A stretch of DNA of 64,000 bases from Pseudoblastomonas marina (GTDB lineage Bacteria; Pseudomonadota; Alphaproteobacteria; Sphingomonadales; Sphingomonadaceae). Shown here piece by piece: positions 49,880-58,898 of this stretch. The stretch spans positions 2,260,427 through 2,324,426 of the forward strand of contig NZ_BMID01000001.1 of the NCBI RefSeq assembly GCF_014641655.1, in the 5' to 3' direction. Numbering within the stretch: position 1 is the stretch's first letter; each line of letters opens with the position of its first letter. The notes beneath the pieces were generated by a model, which saw only the letters and a program-made list of their open reading frames with translations, had not been told where the DNA came from and made no database searches. Made by a program: the position numbers and the translations under genes.

Positions 49880-50066
49880 GGAACGCGATCCCCTCCGTGC
49901 GGTTATTTCCCAGTCCGCCCGGGCAACCGGAGACACGATGGACGGAATTGGCGGGAAACCGCGTTGTTTGTGCAACACCCGGTCCGTTTGTCTGCTTGCG
50001 TCGGCAATTTTATGTCGATAGTAAGACGGCTGCTCGGTGGCAATAATCGCTAAAGGGGAATATTAA

Positions 50067-51176
50067 ATGCGTAAACTTGTAATAGGGATGGCGATGGCTT
50101 CCACTGCCCTCGCGACGCCTTCGATGGCGCGCGACGGTGCGTGGTATGTCGGCATCGACGGCGGCGTTTCGCTGTTCGAAGATCTCGACATCGCCGCAAC
50201 GCCCGCAGCAGCTGGTGCCGGCTACACTGCCGATGCCGACCATGAATATGGCTACGATTTCGGCGGCCGTGTCGGCTACGATTTCGGTGCGTTCCGTCTC
50301 GAAGCGGAAGCCAGCTATCGTGGCGCCGATCCGGACACGATCCGCGTCGCCGGCGTGAACTACGACGGTACCGTTGTTGGCACGGAACCGGCTGGCGACA
50401 CCGAATCGCTGAGCTTCATGCTCAACGGCCTGCTCGACTTCGGCCCCGATGACGGCCTCCAGGGCTATGTCGGTGGTGGTGTCGGTATCGCCCGTACCAG
50501 TGTCGACGTCGCTACGGTCCTCACCGGCCAGCTCGTCGATGACAGCGATTCGGGCTTCGCCTGGCAGATCCTTGCCGGCGTCCGCGCTCCGCTGACCGAC
50601 AGCATCGACGTCGGCCTGCGCTATCGCTTCTTCAACCACGACAACGTTGACCTCGTGGCGACCAACGGCGACGCCCTGGCGACCGAGCTGCGCACGCACA
50701 GCTTGATGGGCAGCTTCATCTTCAACTTCGGTGGCGCGGAAGCTCCGCCTCCGCCCCCGCCGCCCCCGCCGCCCCCGCCGCCGCCGCCTCCGCCGCCGCC
50801 GCCCCCGCCTCCGCCGCCGCCTCCGCCGCCGGCAGTGTGCAACACGGGTCCGTACATCGTGTTCTTCGAGTGGGATCAGTCCGATCTTACCGCCGATGCA
50901 CAGGGCGTCCTCAACCAGGCTGTCAGCGCCTATCGCAACTGCGGTACCGCGACTGTCATGCTGGCGGGTCACACCGACACCTCGGGTTCGCAGGCCTACA
51001 ACATGGGTCTCGCCGAGCGTCGTAACGACTCGGTCCGTTCCTACCTCAGTGCCAATGGCATCCCGGGTGGCCGGATCACCAGCGAAGCCTTCGGCGAAAC
51101 GCAGCTGCGCGTTCCGACCGCGGACGGTGTCCGCGAGCTTCAGAACCGCCGTGTGGAAATCAAGTACGCACCGTAA
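50067..51176 (+). CDS. OmpA-family outer-membrane protein with polyproline hinge
   Basis: 369 residues. Signal peptide (MRKLVIGMAMASTALATPSMA), an eight-strand barrel (residues about 22-225, ending FIFNFGG), a run of 29 prolines and a C-terminal OmpA peptidoglycan-binding domain. The latter shows VFFEWDQSDLT, LAGHTDTSGSQAYNMGL and AERRNDSVRSYL, containing the Asp/Arg that hold diaminopimelate. Tethers the outer membrane to murein. GGGGAA precedes the ATG; a strong terminator follows. Codon bias looks like that of a highly expressed gene. Confidence 0.93.
   Translation: MRKLVIGMAMASTALATPSMARDGAWYVGIDGGVSLFEDLDIAATPAAAGAGYTADADHEYGYDFGGRVGYDFGAFRLEAEASYRGADPDTIRVAGVNYDGTVVGTEPAGDTESLSFMLNGLLDFGPDDGLQGYVGGGVGIARTSVDVATVLTGQLVDDSDSGFAWQILAGVRAPLTDSIDVGLRYRFFNHDNVDLVATNGDALATELRTHSLMGSFIFNFGGAEAPPPPPPPPPPPPPPPPPPPPPPPPPPPPPAVCNTGPYIVFFEWDQSDLTADAQGVLNQAVSAYRNCGTATVMLAGHTDTSGSQAYNMGLAERRNDSVRSYLSANGIPGGRITSEAFGETQLRVPTADGVRELQNRRVEIKYAP
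50745..50831 (+). repeat. 29-codon polyproline tract
   Basis: Uninterrupted CCG/CCC/CCT codons encoding 29 prolines between barrel and OmpA domain. The length is prone to slippage and such tracts need elongation factor P for translation. Confidence 0.9.
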
Positions 51177-51203
51177 GCGGTACGGATTTGATCCAAAGAT
51201 CGA

Positions 51204-51230
51204 GGGGCCGGAGCAATCCGGCCCCTTTTT
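51204..51230 (+). terminator. Rho-independent terminator of the OmpA gene
   Basis: GGGGCCGGA (51204-51212), loop GCAA, TCCGGCCCC (51217-51225), TTTTT. 28 bases after the stop. Confidence 0.92.
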
Positions 51231-51306
51231 CGTTGTCCTCTCGAAACCCGCGCGCAATCGGCGCGCTGCCTGCTATCTCAGAGCCCATCACGAGAGAGGA
51301 CCAATC

Positions 51307-51834
51307 ATGACCGCACGCATTCTCGCCACCGTCGCCGCCGCCACCGCACTCACCGGGTGCATGAGCTTCGGCGACGTTCCTACCGCCCGGGTCGGGCAGG
51401 CCACGCTGAGCTATGCCAATGGGGCGCCCGCCGGCACGGTCCAATTGCTGGAAAGCGGCAATCGACTGCGCGTCACTGCGGCAGTCGTGGGCGCGCCGGA
51501 GGGCGTGCACGGCTTCCATCTACACCAGACCGGAACTTGCGCCCGCCCCGATTTCACGAGCGCAGGCGGACATCTCAATCCCGAAGGCAAGAACCACGGC
51601 ACGCTCGATCCCGACGGCGCGCATCTCGGCGACCTGCCCAACTTGATTGTTGCCGCGGATGGAACCGGGACGATCGACGCAATGCTGAGCGGTGACCGCG
51701 CCGACGCGATCGCTGCGATCTTCGATGCCGATGGCACCGCCGTGGTGCTCCACGCCGGGGCCGACGATTACAAGACAGACCCGAGCGGCGACGCTGGCTC
51801 GCGGATTGCCTGCGGGGTCGTCTCCCCGACCTGA
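51307..51834 (+). CDS. Cu/Zn superoxide dismutase-like lipoprotein
   Basis: 175 residues. Lipoprotein signal with lipobox LTGC (Cys18). HGFHLHQTGTCARPDF supplies two copper His and the first disulfide Cys; SAGGHLNPEGKNHGTLDPDGAHLGDLPN has the bridging His, zinc His and Asp; VVLHAGADDYKTDPSGDAGSRIACGVV has the last copper His, the disulfide Cys and an Arg near the active-site position. Likely dismutates periplasmic superoxide while membrane-anchored. Confidence 0.88.
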   Translation: MTARILATVAAATALTGCMSFGDVPTARVGQATLSYANGAPAGTVQLLESGNRLRVTAAVVGAPEGVHGFHLHQTGTCARPDFTSAGGHLNPEGKNHGTLDPDGAHLGDLPNLIVAADGTGTIDAMLSGDRADAIAAIFDADGTAVVLHAGADDYKTDPSGDAGSRIACGVVSPT

Positions 51835-51852
51835 TCGGCCGGAGCGCGGCGC

Positions 51853-53499
51853 CTAGTTCCCGACCTGCTCGCCCGCCTCGCGCGCGCGCTCGATCAGGGT
51901 CGCGCCCGCGGCGGGAACGAGCTTGAGCGCCGCGAACAGCAGCACCAGCCCGAACGGTACTGCGATCAGCGTCGACAGCACGCCCAGCGAGAGATCATCG
52001 CCGTTCGTGGCCGAAACGTAGCCGGCCATGAACGGGCCGAGCCCGAGACCGATCAGCGTGGTCGAGAGAAAGAAGGTCGCGGTCGCCAGCCCCCGCATGC
52101 GCGGCAGCACCAGCGCCTGGCTCGACGCGGCCGCCGCACCCAGCGCCGAGGCGCTGAGCATCTGCGCGAAGAAGCTCGCGACGTAGAACACCGGCAGGCT
52201 CGCTGTGGTGTAGGCGATCCAGATCGCCGGGATAGGCACGACGAGGCCGAACAGGATCACCCAGACACGCCCGTTCTCGCGCCGCTCGAGCAGGAAGTCC
52301 GCGATCCGCCCGCCGAGGATCACGCCGAGGAAACCGGCGACCGCCGACGGCGCGCCGAGGAACCAGCCGAGATCGGACTTGTCCGCACCCAGCGCGCGTT
52401 CGGCATAGGGTGCGCCCCAATAGCTCGCCGAATAGGCCATGAAGGCGACCGTACCGTAGCCGAGTACGACGCACAGGAAGGCCGGCGATCCCCAGGTCAG
52501 GCGGAAGGTAGGCAGGTCACGCGCCTTCAAGCCCATCGCCCAGCTGAACACGGCGTAGTAGCCGACCCCGAGGAACAGCCACTGATCCGAAATGAAGCCG
52601 GGCATGCCAAAGGCCGACATCAGCGCCGAGCCCGATGGCACGGCTTGCGAAAGCGCCCACGCGAGCACGCCGAAGCCGACAAGCCCGGCGAGGTTGATCA
52701 CCAGTGCCGAAGTTCCGCGCGAGGCGGCGCCGAAGATGGTGAAGGGCGGGATGACCTGAAACAGTTCGCGGAAGAAACCGCGGAACGGCTGCGGATCCTC
52801 GGGCGTGGGCAGTCCGTCGATCGCACCGCGTACCGGTTCTTTCAGCGTCAGCACCCAGATTGCCAGCAGCAGGCCCGGCAGGCCGACCGCAACGAAGGCC
52901 GCTTGCCAACCCGCGAGGCCCAGCGGCCCGCCATCGGGATAGGCGGCGTTCCAGTTCTCGACGATCAGCCCGCCGATCAGCAGCGAGATGCCGCCGCCGA
53001 TGTAAAGGCCCGAGGAATAGATCGAAAGTGCCGTGGCGCGCAGCCGCGCCGGAAACCAATCCGAGATCAGCGAATAGGCCGAGGGGCTCGCGGTCGCCTC
53101 GCCCACGCCCACGCCGATCCGCGCTACGGTGAGCGTGGCGGCGTTCTTGGCGAAGCCCGACAGTGCCGTCATCGTCGACCATAGCGCGAGGCCCAGCGCC
53201 ATCAGCCGGGTGCGTTTCCAGCTGTCGGCGAGGCGCCCGAGCGGGATGCCGAACAGGGCGTAGAACACCGCGAAGGCGGTGCCGTAGAGAAAGCCTAGGT
53301 AATCGTCTTCGACATTGAGGTCGGCCTTGATGTCGTTGGCGAGGATCGAGAGGATTTGCCGGTCGACGAAATTGAGGACGTAGACCAGCACGAGGACGCC
53401 GAGCGCGTACCAGCTATAGGCCGGCACCTTGTCCTGGGCACCCTTCGGCGCAGGCGCGGTTGCCGGCGCCATTGCCGGATCACGTGTGTCTTCGGCCAT
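51853..53499 (-). CDS. MFS transporter (spinster-like group)
   Basis: 548 residues, twelve predicted membrane helices. YVLNFVDRQILSILANDIKADL in helix 1 and GRLADSWKRTRLMALGLALW (loop 2-3 signature) are clear; VGVGEATASPSAYSLISDWFP is helix 4. This composition is the spinster-type group often annotated in sphingomonads near degradation or lipid genes. Substrate unknown. Begins 15 bases after queC, perhaps cotranscribed. Confidence 0.85.
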   Translation of the reverse strand: MAEDTRDPAMAPATAPAPKGAQDKVPAYSWYALGVLVLVYVLNFVDRQILSILANDIKADLNVEDDYLGFLYGTAFAVFYALFGIPLGRLADSWKRTRLMALGLALWSTMTALSGFAKNAATLTVARIGVGVGEATASPSAYSLISDWFPARLRATALSIYSSGLYIGGGISLLIGGLIVENWNAAYPDGGPLGLAGWQAAFVAVGLPGLLLAIWVLTLKEPVRGAIDGLPTPEDPQPFRGFFRELFQVIPPFTIFGAASRGTSALVINLAGLVGFGVLAWALSQAVPSGSALMSAFGMPGFISDQWLFLGVGYYAVFSWAMGLKARDLPTFRLTWGSPAFLCVVLGYGTVAFMAYSASYWGAPYAERALGADKSDLGWFLGAPSAVAGFLGVILGGRIADFLLERRENGRVWVILFGLVVPIPAIWIAYTTASLPVFYVASFFAQMLSASALGAAAASSQALVLPRMRGLATATFFLSTTLIGLGLGPFMAGYVSATNGDDLSLGVLSTLIAVPFGLVLLFAALKLVPAAGATLIERAREAGEQVGN

Positions 53500-53513
53500 T
53501 ATTTCCCTCCCGA

Positions 53514-54197
53514 TCAAACCGCGTAATGCGTTGTATCCTCAATCCCGGCTTCGTCCATCCCCGCCTTGCGCAATCGGCAGGAATCGCATTCGCCGCAAGC
53601 CGCTCCGTCGGGCTGCGGATCGTAGCACGACCAGCTCATCGCCGGGTCGAGCCCGAGCCGCGCGGCCTCGGCGGCGATCTGCGCCTTGGTAAGATGCTGC
53701 AATGGTGCATGGAGCGTGAAGTGCTCGCCCTGGTCGCCCGCCTTGGTTGCGATCTGCGCGAGCCGTTCGAATCCGTCGATGAATTCGGGACGGCAATCGG
53801 GGTAGCCCGAATAATCGAGCGCGTTGACGCCGATATAGATGTCGCGCCCGCCCAGCGCCTCGGCCCAGCTCAGCGCGAGCGATAAGAACAGCAGGTTGCG
53901 CGCGGGCACGTAGGTGACGGGAATGTCCTCGCCGACGCCTTCCTTCGGCACCTCTATATCGGCGGTCAGCGCCGACCCGCCGAACAGCCGCATGTCGAGC
54001 GGGACGACTTGATGGTCGTTTATGTCGAGGTGCCGTGCAATCGCCTTCGATGCCTCGATCTCGACCCGGTGCCGCTGCCCGTAATCGACCGTCAACGCGT
54101 GCACTACGTACCCCGCTTCCTGCGCGATCGCGGCGCAGACCATCGAATCGAGTCCTCCCGAAAGCAGGACGACAGCGTGTTTGGCAGGACCGGTCAT
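53514..54197 (-). CDS. queC: 7-cyano-7-deazaguanine synthase QueC
   Basis: 227 residues. ATP-pyrophosphatase loop LLSGGLDSMVC, YGQRHRVEI, FVPARNL-like VTYVPARNLLFLSLAL, and the zinc site WSCYDPQ...CGECDSCRLRKAG. Converts 7-carboxy-7-deazaguanine to preQ0 in queuosine synthesis. queD and queE are not in the window. Confidence 0.95.
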   Translation of the reverse strand: MTGPAKHAVVLLSGGLDSMVCAAIAQEAGYVVHALTVDYGQRHRVEIEASKAIARHLDINDHQVVPLDMRLFGGSALTADIEVPKEGVGEDIPVTYVPARNLLFLSLALSWAEALGGRDIYIGVNALDYSGYPDCRPEFIDGFERLAQIATKAGDQGEHFTLHAPLQHLTKAQIAAEAARLGLDPAMSWSCYDPQPDGAACGECDSCRLRKAGMDEAGIEDTTHYAV

Positions 54198-54232
54198 GAC
54201 ACCCGGCTAATGGGGCGAGCGTCGCTTGGCAA

Positions 54233-55162
54233 TCAGCCGAATTCGGCCGGGTCGATCGCGAAGCGCTTCGAGCAGAACGCGCAATCTACACCGATTGCGC
54301 CGTCATCGCCGACCATTTCCGCGCGCTCGTCTTCCGGGAAGCGCGACAGCACGGTACGGTAATGCTCGATCGTGCAGCGGCAGCCGCGCGCGAGCGCCGG
54401 TCCCTTCTCTACCCGCACCTCGTCCTCCTCGTGGAACAGCCGCCACAGCAGCGCTTCCTGCGAGATTTGCGGATCGAGCAGTTCGGCATGGGTCAGGCTG
54501 CCCGCCATCACCGCGACATGCTCCCATTCGGGATGGTCGAGACGGACATGCAACCGCTCGCGCCCTTCCTCGCCTTCGGGCAGATGCTGGACGAGGAACC
54601 CGCCGGCAACGCAGCCCTGGTCACCCGAACGCGTCGCGACCCGGATCAGGGTCGGCAGCTGTTCGGACTGTCGGAAATAGGATTCACAGGCCTCGGCGAG
54701 CGAATCCCCTTCGAGCGGGACGATCCCTTGGTAGCGCTGGCGTTGCTTTCCGACCTCGAAGGTTATCGCCAGGAAGCCCTCGCCGAACAATGCCGCTAGC
54801 GAGGGGTTGCTGCCCAGCGCGGCGACCGCTGCCGGGTCGTGATCGACATAGCCGCGCACCTCGCCGCCCCGGTAGTCGCACACCAGCAACGCGACCGCGC
54901 CGTCCTTGGTCTGCGCCTGCATCGTCAACTGATCGCTTTCGCCCTTGAGCAGCGACCCCATCAGCGCGACGAGCGTCAGCGCTTCGGCAAGCAGGTGGGT
55001 GATCGGGGCAGGATATGCATGTGCGGAAAGCACCGTGTCGAGCACCGGGCCGAGTCGCACCATACGGCCGCGCGCGTGGCGTTCGGGAATGGTGAAGGTC
55101 AGGACGCGATCGAACCCCGTCTCGCCGTTTTCGATCAACATGTTTTCCGGGATCTCGCTCAT
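54233..55162 (-). CDS. hslO: Redox-regulated chaperone Hsp33
   Basis: 309 residues. N-terminal chaperone domain ([33 protein letters not shown]) and a C-terminal zinc switch with CRC in [10 protein letters not shown] and CAFC in [10 protein letters not shown], the four redox cysteines. Oxidation activates holding of unfolding proteins. Its start overlaps the argF stop (ATGA), an arrangement frequent in this order of bacteria. Confidence 0.95.
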   Translation of the reverse strand: MSEIPENMLIENGETGFDRVLTFTIPERHARGRMVRLGPVLDTVLSAHAYPAPITHLLAEALTLVALMGSLLKGESDQLTMQAQTKDGAVALLVCDYRGGEVRGYVDHDPAAVAALGSNPSLAALFGEGFLAITFEVGKQRQRYQGIVPLEGDSLAEACESYFRQSEQLPTLIRVATRSGDQGCVAGGFLVQHLPEGEEGRERLHVRLDHPEWEHVAVMAGSLTHAELLDPQISQEALLWRLFHEEDEVRVEKGPALARGCRCTIEHYRTVLSRFPEDERAEMVGDDGAIGVDCAFCSKRFAIDPAEFG

Positions 55163-56088
55163 AGCTGGCCGAAGCACCAGCGGAGGATCGATTTCTGCGC
55201 GTGGATACGGTTTTCCGCTTCGTCGAAGACGATCGATTGCGGGCCCTCGAACACCTCTTCGCTGACCTCGTCGCCGACATGCGCGGGCAGGCAATGCAGG
55301 AACACCGCGTTGTCGTTCGCGCGCGCCATCAGCGCCGCGTCCACCCGGTAGGGCTCCATCGCCGCGAGCTTGGCCTCCGCATGCTCCTGCCCCATCGACA
55401 CCCAGGTATCGGTGACGAGGACGTCAGCGCCATCAGCGGCAGCTCCGGCATCGCCGGTAAGCGTGATCGTCACGCCCTTCTCGCGGGCGGCGGCGACGAA
55501 GCCTTCGTCAGCCTCATAGCCCTCCGGCGTGGCGATTCGCAGGTTTAACTTCATCAGCCCCGCCGCCTCGATGATCGAGTTGAGAACATTGTTACCGTCG
55601 CCGAACCATGCGACCTCGAGTCCCGGCAGTTGCTTCCCGTGCTCGACGAGCGTGAGCAGGTCGGCGACGATCTGGCAGGGGTGCGAGCGATCGGTCAGGC
55701 CGTTGATCACGGGGACGCTCGCGAAACGGGCCATCTCCTCCACCTTGGCGTGATCGTCGGTGCGAAGCATGATCGCGTCCGCCATCCGGCTCAGCACCCG
55801 CGCAGTATCGGCGATGCTTTCGCCGCGACCGAGCTGGCTCGAGGCGCTGTCGAGCACGAAGGCGCTGCCGCCGAGCTGGCGCATGCCGATGTCGAAACTC
55901 ACGCGGGTGCGGGTCGAGTTCTTCTCGAACACCATGGCGAGCACATGCCCGTCGAGCGGCGCGTCGCTGTCGACGCGCCCCCTGGGCCAGCCCGCCCGTG
56001 CTTCCTTGCGATCGATCGCGTCGCCGATCATCGCCGCGATCGCGTCTCCGCCCGCGTCCCCGAGATCGAGGAAATGGCGAGCCCCCAT
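55159..56088 (-). CDS. argF: Ornithine carbamoyltransferase
   Basis: 309 residues. Carbamoyl-phosphate site [12 protein letters not shown], second site [14 protein letters not shown], ornithine-binding [11 protein letters not shown] (the SMG loop) and the catalytic cysteine loop FLHCLPAH. It makes citrulline in arginine synthesis. Start shares a base with the argD stop, and the hslO start overlaps its stop. Confidence 0.96.
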   Translation of the reverse strand: MGARHFLDLGDAGGDAIAAMIGDAIDRKEARAGWPRGRVDSDAPLDGHVLAMVFEKNSTRTRVSFDIGMRQLGGSAFVLDSASSQLGRGESIADTARVLSRMADAIMLRTDDHAKVEEMARFASVPVINGLTDRSHPCQIVADLLTLVEHGKQLPGLEVAWFGDGNNVLNSIIEAAGLMKLNLRIATPEGYEADEGFVAAAREKGVTITLTGDAGAAADGADVLVTDTWVSMGQEHAEAKLAAMEPYRVDAALMARANDNAVFLHCLPAHVGDEVSEEVFEGPQSIVFDEAENRIHAQKSILRWCFGQL

Positions 56089-57275
56089 CAGTCTTCCGGG
56101 ATCTCGTAACTCGCCGCGCCGGCGGAGAGCTTGTCGAAGAATTCGTCGATCTCGGCGTCGCCGATAACCAGCGGGGGCAGCACCCGCAGCGTCTGGTCGC
56201 CCGCGGCCACGGTCAGCAGCTGGTGGTTGTCTCGCAGGTGCTGGAAGAACGGCCGGCTCTCGACCTTCATGCGGATGCCGAGCATCAGCCCGCGCCCGCG
56301 GACGAAGTCGAACAATTCGGGATAATTTCCGATGAACTGTTCGAGCCGGCTGCGGATCCGCTCGCCCTTCTCGCGCACTTCGGCGAGGAATTCGTCGTTC
56401 GCGACCGCTTCCATCACCGCCATGCCCGCCGCCATCGCGAGCGGGTTGCCGCCATAGGTCGAGCCGTGGGTTCCGAAGGTCATGCCCCGCGCGGCCTTTT
56501 CGGTCGCGAGGCAGGCGCCGAGCGGGAAGCCGCCGCCAATCCCCTTGGCGGTGGCGAGGATGTCGGGCTCGATGCCGTATTGCTCGTAAGCGTAGAGCGT
56601 GCCGGTGCGCGCGACGCCGCACTGGACTTCGTCGAGCACGAGCATGAGATCGTGTTCGTCGCACAGCGCCCGCAGGCCCTGCAGGAATTCTTCGGACGCG
56701 GGGCGGATGCCGCCCTCGCCCTGGATCGGTTCGACGAGGAAGCCAGCGGTGTGCGGCCCCATTTGGGCCTTGGCGCTCTCGAGGTCGTCAAACTCGGCAT
56801 ATTTGAACCCGGCGAGCATCGGGTAGAACCCCTTGTGCATCTTCTCCTGGTTCGAGGCGCTGATCGTCGCCATCGTGCGACCGTGGAAGGCGTTCTTGAA
56901 GGTGATCAGCTCGTAGCGTTCCTCGTTCCCGGCGTGCTGGTGATAGGCGCGCGCGGTCTTGATCGCGGTCTCGACCGCCTCCGCTCCGGAATTGGTAAAG
57001 AAGGCGGTGTCGGCAAAAGTGTGATCGACCAGCTTCTGCGCCAGCGCCTCGCCCTGCGGGCTGCCATAGAGGTTGGAGACGTGCATCAGCGTCGCGGCTT
57101 GGCGCTGGATCGCGCCGATCAGGCCTTCGTGGCTGTGGCCGAGCAGGTTGACCGCGATGCCGCTGGCGAAGTCGAGATAGCGCGTGCCGTCCTCGTCGAT
57201 CAAATGGCAGTGGTCGCCGCGCACGGGGCGCACGCCGCAGCGGGGATAGACGGGCATCAACGGGGCGATCGACAT
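56088..57275 (-). CDS. argD: Acetylornithine aminotransferase
   Basis: 395 residues, class III PLP aminotransferase. [62 protein letters not shown] and the PLP lysine in [17 protein letters not shown]. Acts in arginine (and often lysine) synthesis before argF. ATG at 57275 gives [15 protein letters not shown], the usual N-terminus. Confidence 0.95.
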   Translation of the reverse strand: MSIAPLMPVYPRCGVRPVRGDHCHLIDEDGTRYLDFASGIAVNLLGHSHEGLIGAIQRQAATLMHVSNLYGSPQGEALAQKLVDHTFADTAFFTNSGAEAVETAIKTARAYHQHAGNEERYELITFKNAFHGRTMATISASNQEKMHKGFYPMLAGFKYAEFDDLESAKAQMGPHTAGFLVEPIQGEGGIRPASEEFLQGLRALCDEHDLMLVLDEVQCGVARTGTLYAYEQYGIEPDILATAKGIGGGFPLGACLATEKAARGMTFGTHGSTYGGNPLAMAAGMAVMEAVANDEFLAEVREKGERIRSRLEQFIGNYPELFDFVRGRGLMLGIRMKVESRPFFQHLRDNHQLLTVAAGDQTLRVLPPLVIGDAEIDEFFDKLSAGAASYEIPED

Positions 57276-57302
57276 GGGCGGGACGGCTCCTCTCACCAAA
57301 GC

Positions 57303-57339
57303 GCAAAAGCAAATGGCGGCCCCCTGTGGGACCGCCATT
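57303..57339 (-). terminator. Rho-independent terminator of the cold-shock gene
   Basis: On the minus strand AATGGCGG (from 57339-57332) pairs with CCGCCATT (57319-57312), with inner CCC/GGG pairing. The A-rich bases 57303-57313 become U-rich after the hairpin. Confidence 0.7.
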
Positions 57340-57395
57340 CAGGCCTCTAGGCCTGCGCCGCTACGGGGTCAAACCCGCCGTGCGGCGCGATGCGA

Positions 57396-58202
57396 TCAGT
57401 CGTTGACGGGCACCAGGTTGACGGCCGAGAACTTGCCGCGGCGATCGACTTCGATATCGAATTCGTAGCGCTCGCCTTCGTCGATCCCCGACAGGCCCGA
57501 ACGCTCGACCGCACTGATATGGACGAAGGCATCGTCCTTCCCGTCGTCGCGCGTGAGGAAGCCGAAGCCCTTCATCGAATTGAAGAACTTGACCGTGCCG
57601 GTCGCCTTCTCGCCGGTCAGCTGGCGCCGCGGAGCCTCGTCGCGGTCGCGCGCGGGGCGCGATTCGACCGGAATCACGTCGCCGACGACCTGGAGATCGG
57701 CCGCCGAGACCTTGCCGCCGCGATCGACGAGGTTGAATTCGAGTTCCTGGCCCTCGGCCAGCCCTTCGAGACCCGCGCGTTCGACCGCGCTGATGTGCAC
57801 GAACACGTCGTCGCCGCCGGTTTCCTGCTGGATGAAGCCGAAGCCCTTCTGCGAATTGAAGAACTTGACCGTGCCCTTGCCGGTGCCGACGACCTGGGCG
57901 GGCATGCCGCCGCCGCGCGGGCCACCGCCACTGCCACCGCCGCCACGGAAGCCACCGCCTCCGCCGCCGCCGCCGAAGCCGCCACGATCGCCGCCGCGGT
58001 CGTTGAAACCGCCGCCGCCGCCGCGGTCCTGCCAGCCGCCACCGCCGCCGTATCCGCCGCGATCGCCGCCACCACGATTGCCGTAGCCGCCGCCACCGCC
58101 GCCGCCAAAATCACCACCACCGCCGAAGGGATCGAAACCTTCTTCGCCGATATTGTCTCGTTTGTCGCGACCTCGTCCCCGACGGCCTTTATCGTAACCC
58201 AT
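57396..58202 (-). CDS. Double cold-shock-domain protein with glycine-rich N-terminus
   Basis: 268 residues. Residues about 24-100 are a Gly/Arg-rich low-complexity region (RGG-like repeats), followed by two cold-shock domains. Domain 1 has [16 protein letters not shown] and [13 protein letters not shown]; domain 2 has [16 protein letters not shown] and [13 protein letters not shown], with RNP1 and RNP2 intact in both. It likely binds RNA or single-stranded DNA. The RGG-like part resembles RNA-binding disordered tails of eukaryotic proteins. Confidence 0.9.
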   Translation of the reverse strand: MGYDKGRRGRGRDKRDNIGEEGFDPFGGGGDFGGGGGGGYGNRGGGDRGGYGGGGGWQDRGGGGGFNDRGGDRGGFGGGGGGGGFRGGGGSGGGPRGGGMPAQVVGTGKGTVKFFNSQKGFGFIQQETGGDDVFVHISAVERAGLEGLAEGQELEFNLVDRGGKVSAADLQVVGDVIPVESRPARDRDEAPRRQLTGEKATGTVKFFNSMKGFGFLTRDDGKDDAFVHISAVERSGLSGIDEGERYEFDIEVDRRGKFSAVNLVPVND

Positions 58203-58375
58203 TAAATCTCAACGCCTTCGTCCTGCCCATAAACTCGCGCAAATCCGGCCCCGGGCTGGGCACGAATCGCATTGGGTAAAGTCACAATCAGGCGTAACCT
58301 TCCCCCCAACAAACCCTGTGCATAACTTAACCTTGCACAGAATCCCACTGATATTCGAATTTTGCCTTTCGACAA
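58203..58375 (-). promoter_or_regulatory. Long leader and possible promoter of the cold-shock gene
   Basis: On the minus strand TTGTCG (58375-58370), 16 bases, TATCAG (58353-58348), predicting a start near 58341 and a leader of about 140 bases. Long structured leaders are typical of cspA-type mRNAs. The match to consensus is moderate. Confidence 0.3.
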
Positions 58376-58468
58376 CGTCAATCGTGGCATTTGTGCCGCG
58401 CGCACACACGCTTGATCGAGATCCGGTCACACACCATCTATGCGGGGAATCGCCAGCGAGGAAATCCC

Positions 58469-58888
58469 ATGAGCACGTTCAAGCCCTTGTCCGATACGGT
58501 CTTCACCAGCCCCCAGGTCGATCCGTCCGACCTCGCCGAAGCGAAGGCGCAGGGCATCACGCTCGTGGTCAACAACCGTCCGGACGACGAAGAGGCCGGG
58601 CAGCCGGCAGGTGCCGAGATCGAGGCTGCGGCCAGGACGCTGGGGCTCGATTACGTCGCGATACCCATTTCGGGCACTTTCGAGGCCGCGAAGGTCGACG
58701 CGATGCGCGACGCGCTAGCCAAGAACGACGGCAAGACGCTCGCCTTCTGCCGTTCGGGCACGCGCTCGGCGCATCTGTGGGGCCTCGCCGAGGCCCGCGA
58801 TGGCTCCCCGCTCGACGCAATCAAGCAAGCCGGCGCGGACGCCGGATACGATCTCTCCCGCCTCGACGCCCTCCTCGCGCAGCTCTGA
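58469..58888 (+). CDS. TIGR01244/DUF442-family phosphatase (Blh-like beta-lactamase hydrolase domain)
   Basis: 139 residues. TSPQVDPSDLAEAKAQGI, VVNNRPDDEEAGQPAGAEIE and the phosphatase loop LAFCRSGTRSAHLWGLA (Cys-x5-Arg) identify the family, a dual-specificity-phosphatase fold often linked to sulfide metabolism. Physiological substrate unknown. Divergent from the cold-shock gene. Confidence 0.88.
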   Translation: MSTFKPLSDTVFTSPQVDPSDLAEAKAQGITLVVNNRPDDEEAGQPAGAEIEAAARTLGLDYVAIPISGTFEAAKVDAMRDALAKNDGKTLAFCRSGTRSAHLWGLAEARDGSPLDAIKQAGADAGYDLSRLDALLAQL

Positions 58889-58898
58889 TCGCGAGGCC

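Noticed and set aside
50745-50831. Tandem repeat array or CRISPR-like structure
   Set aside because: It is a simple proline-codon run in frame within OmpA; no spacers.
50010-51257. 415-codon frame antisense to the OmpA gene with polyarginine/glycine run
   Set aside because: Arises from the proline-codon tract on the real strand.
57390-58205. Long alanine/threonine-rich reading frame antisense to the cold-shock gene
   Set aside because: It is the mirror of the glycine-rich coding strand; the minus-strand frame has two perfect cold-shock domains, so the plus frame is a shadow.
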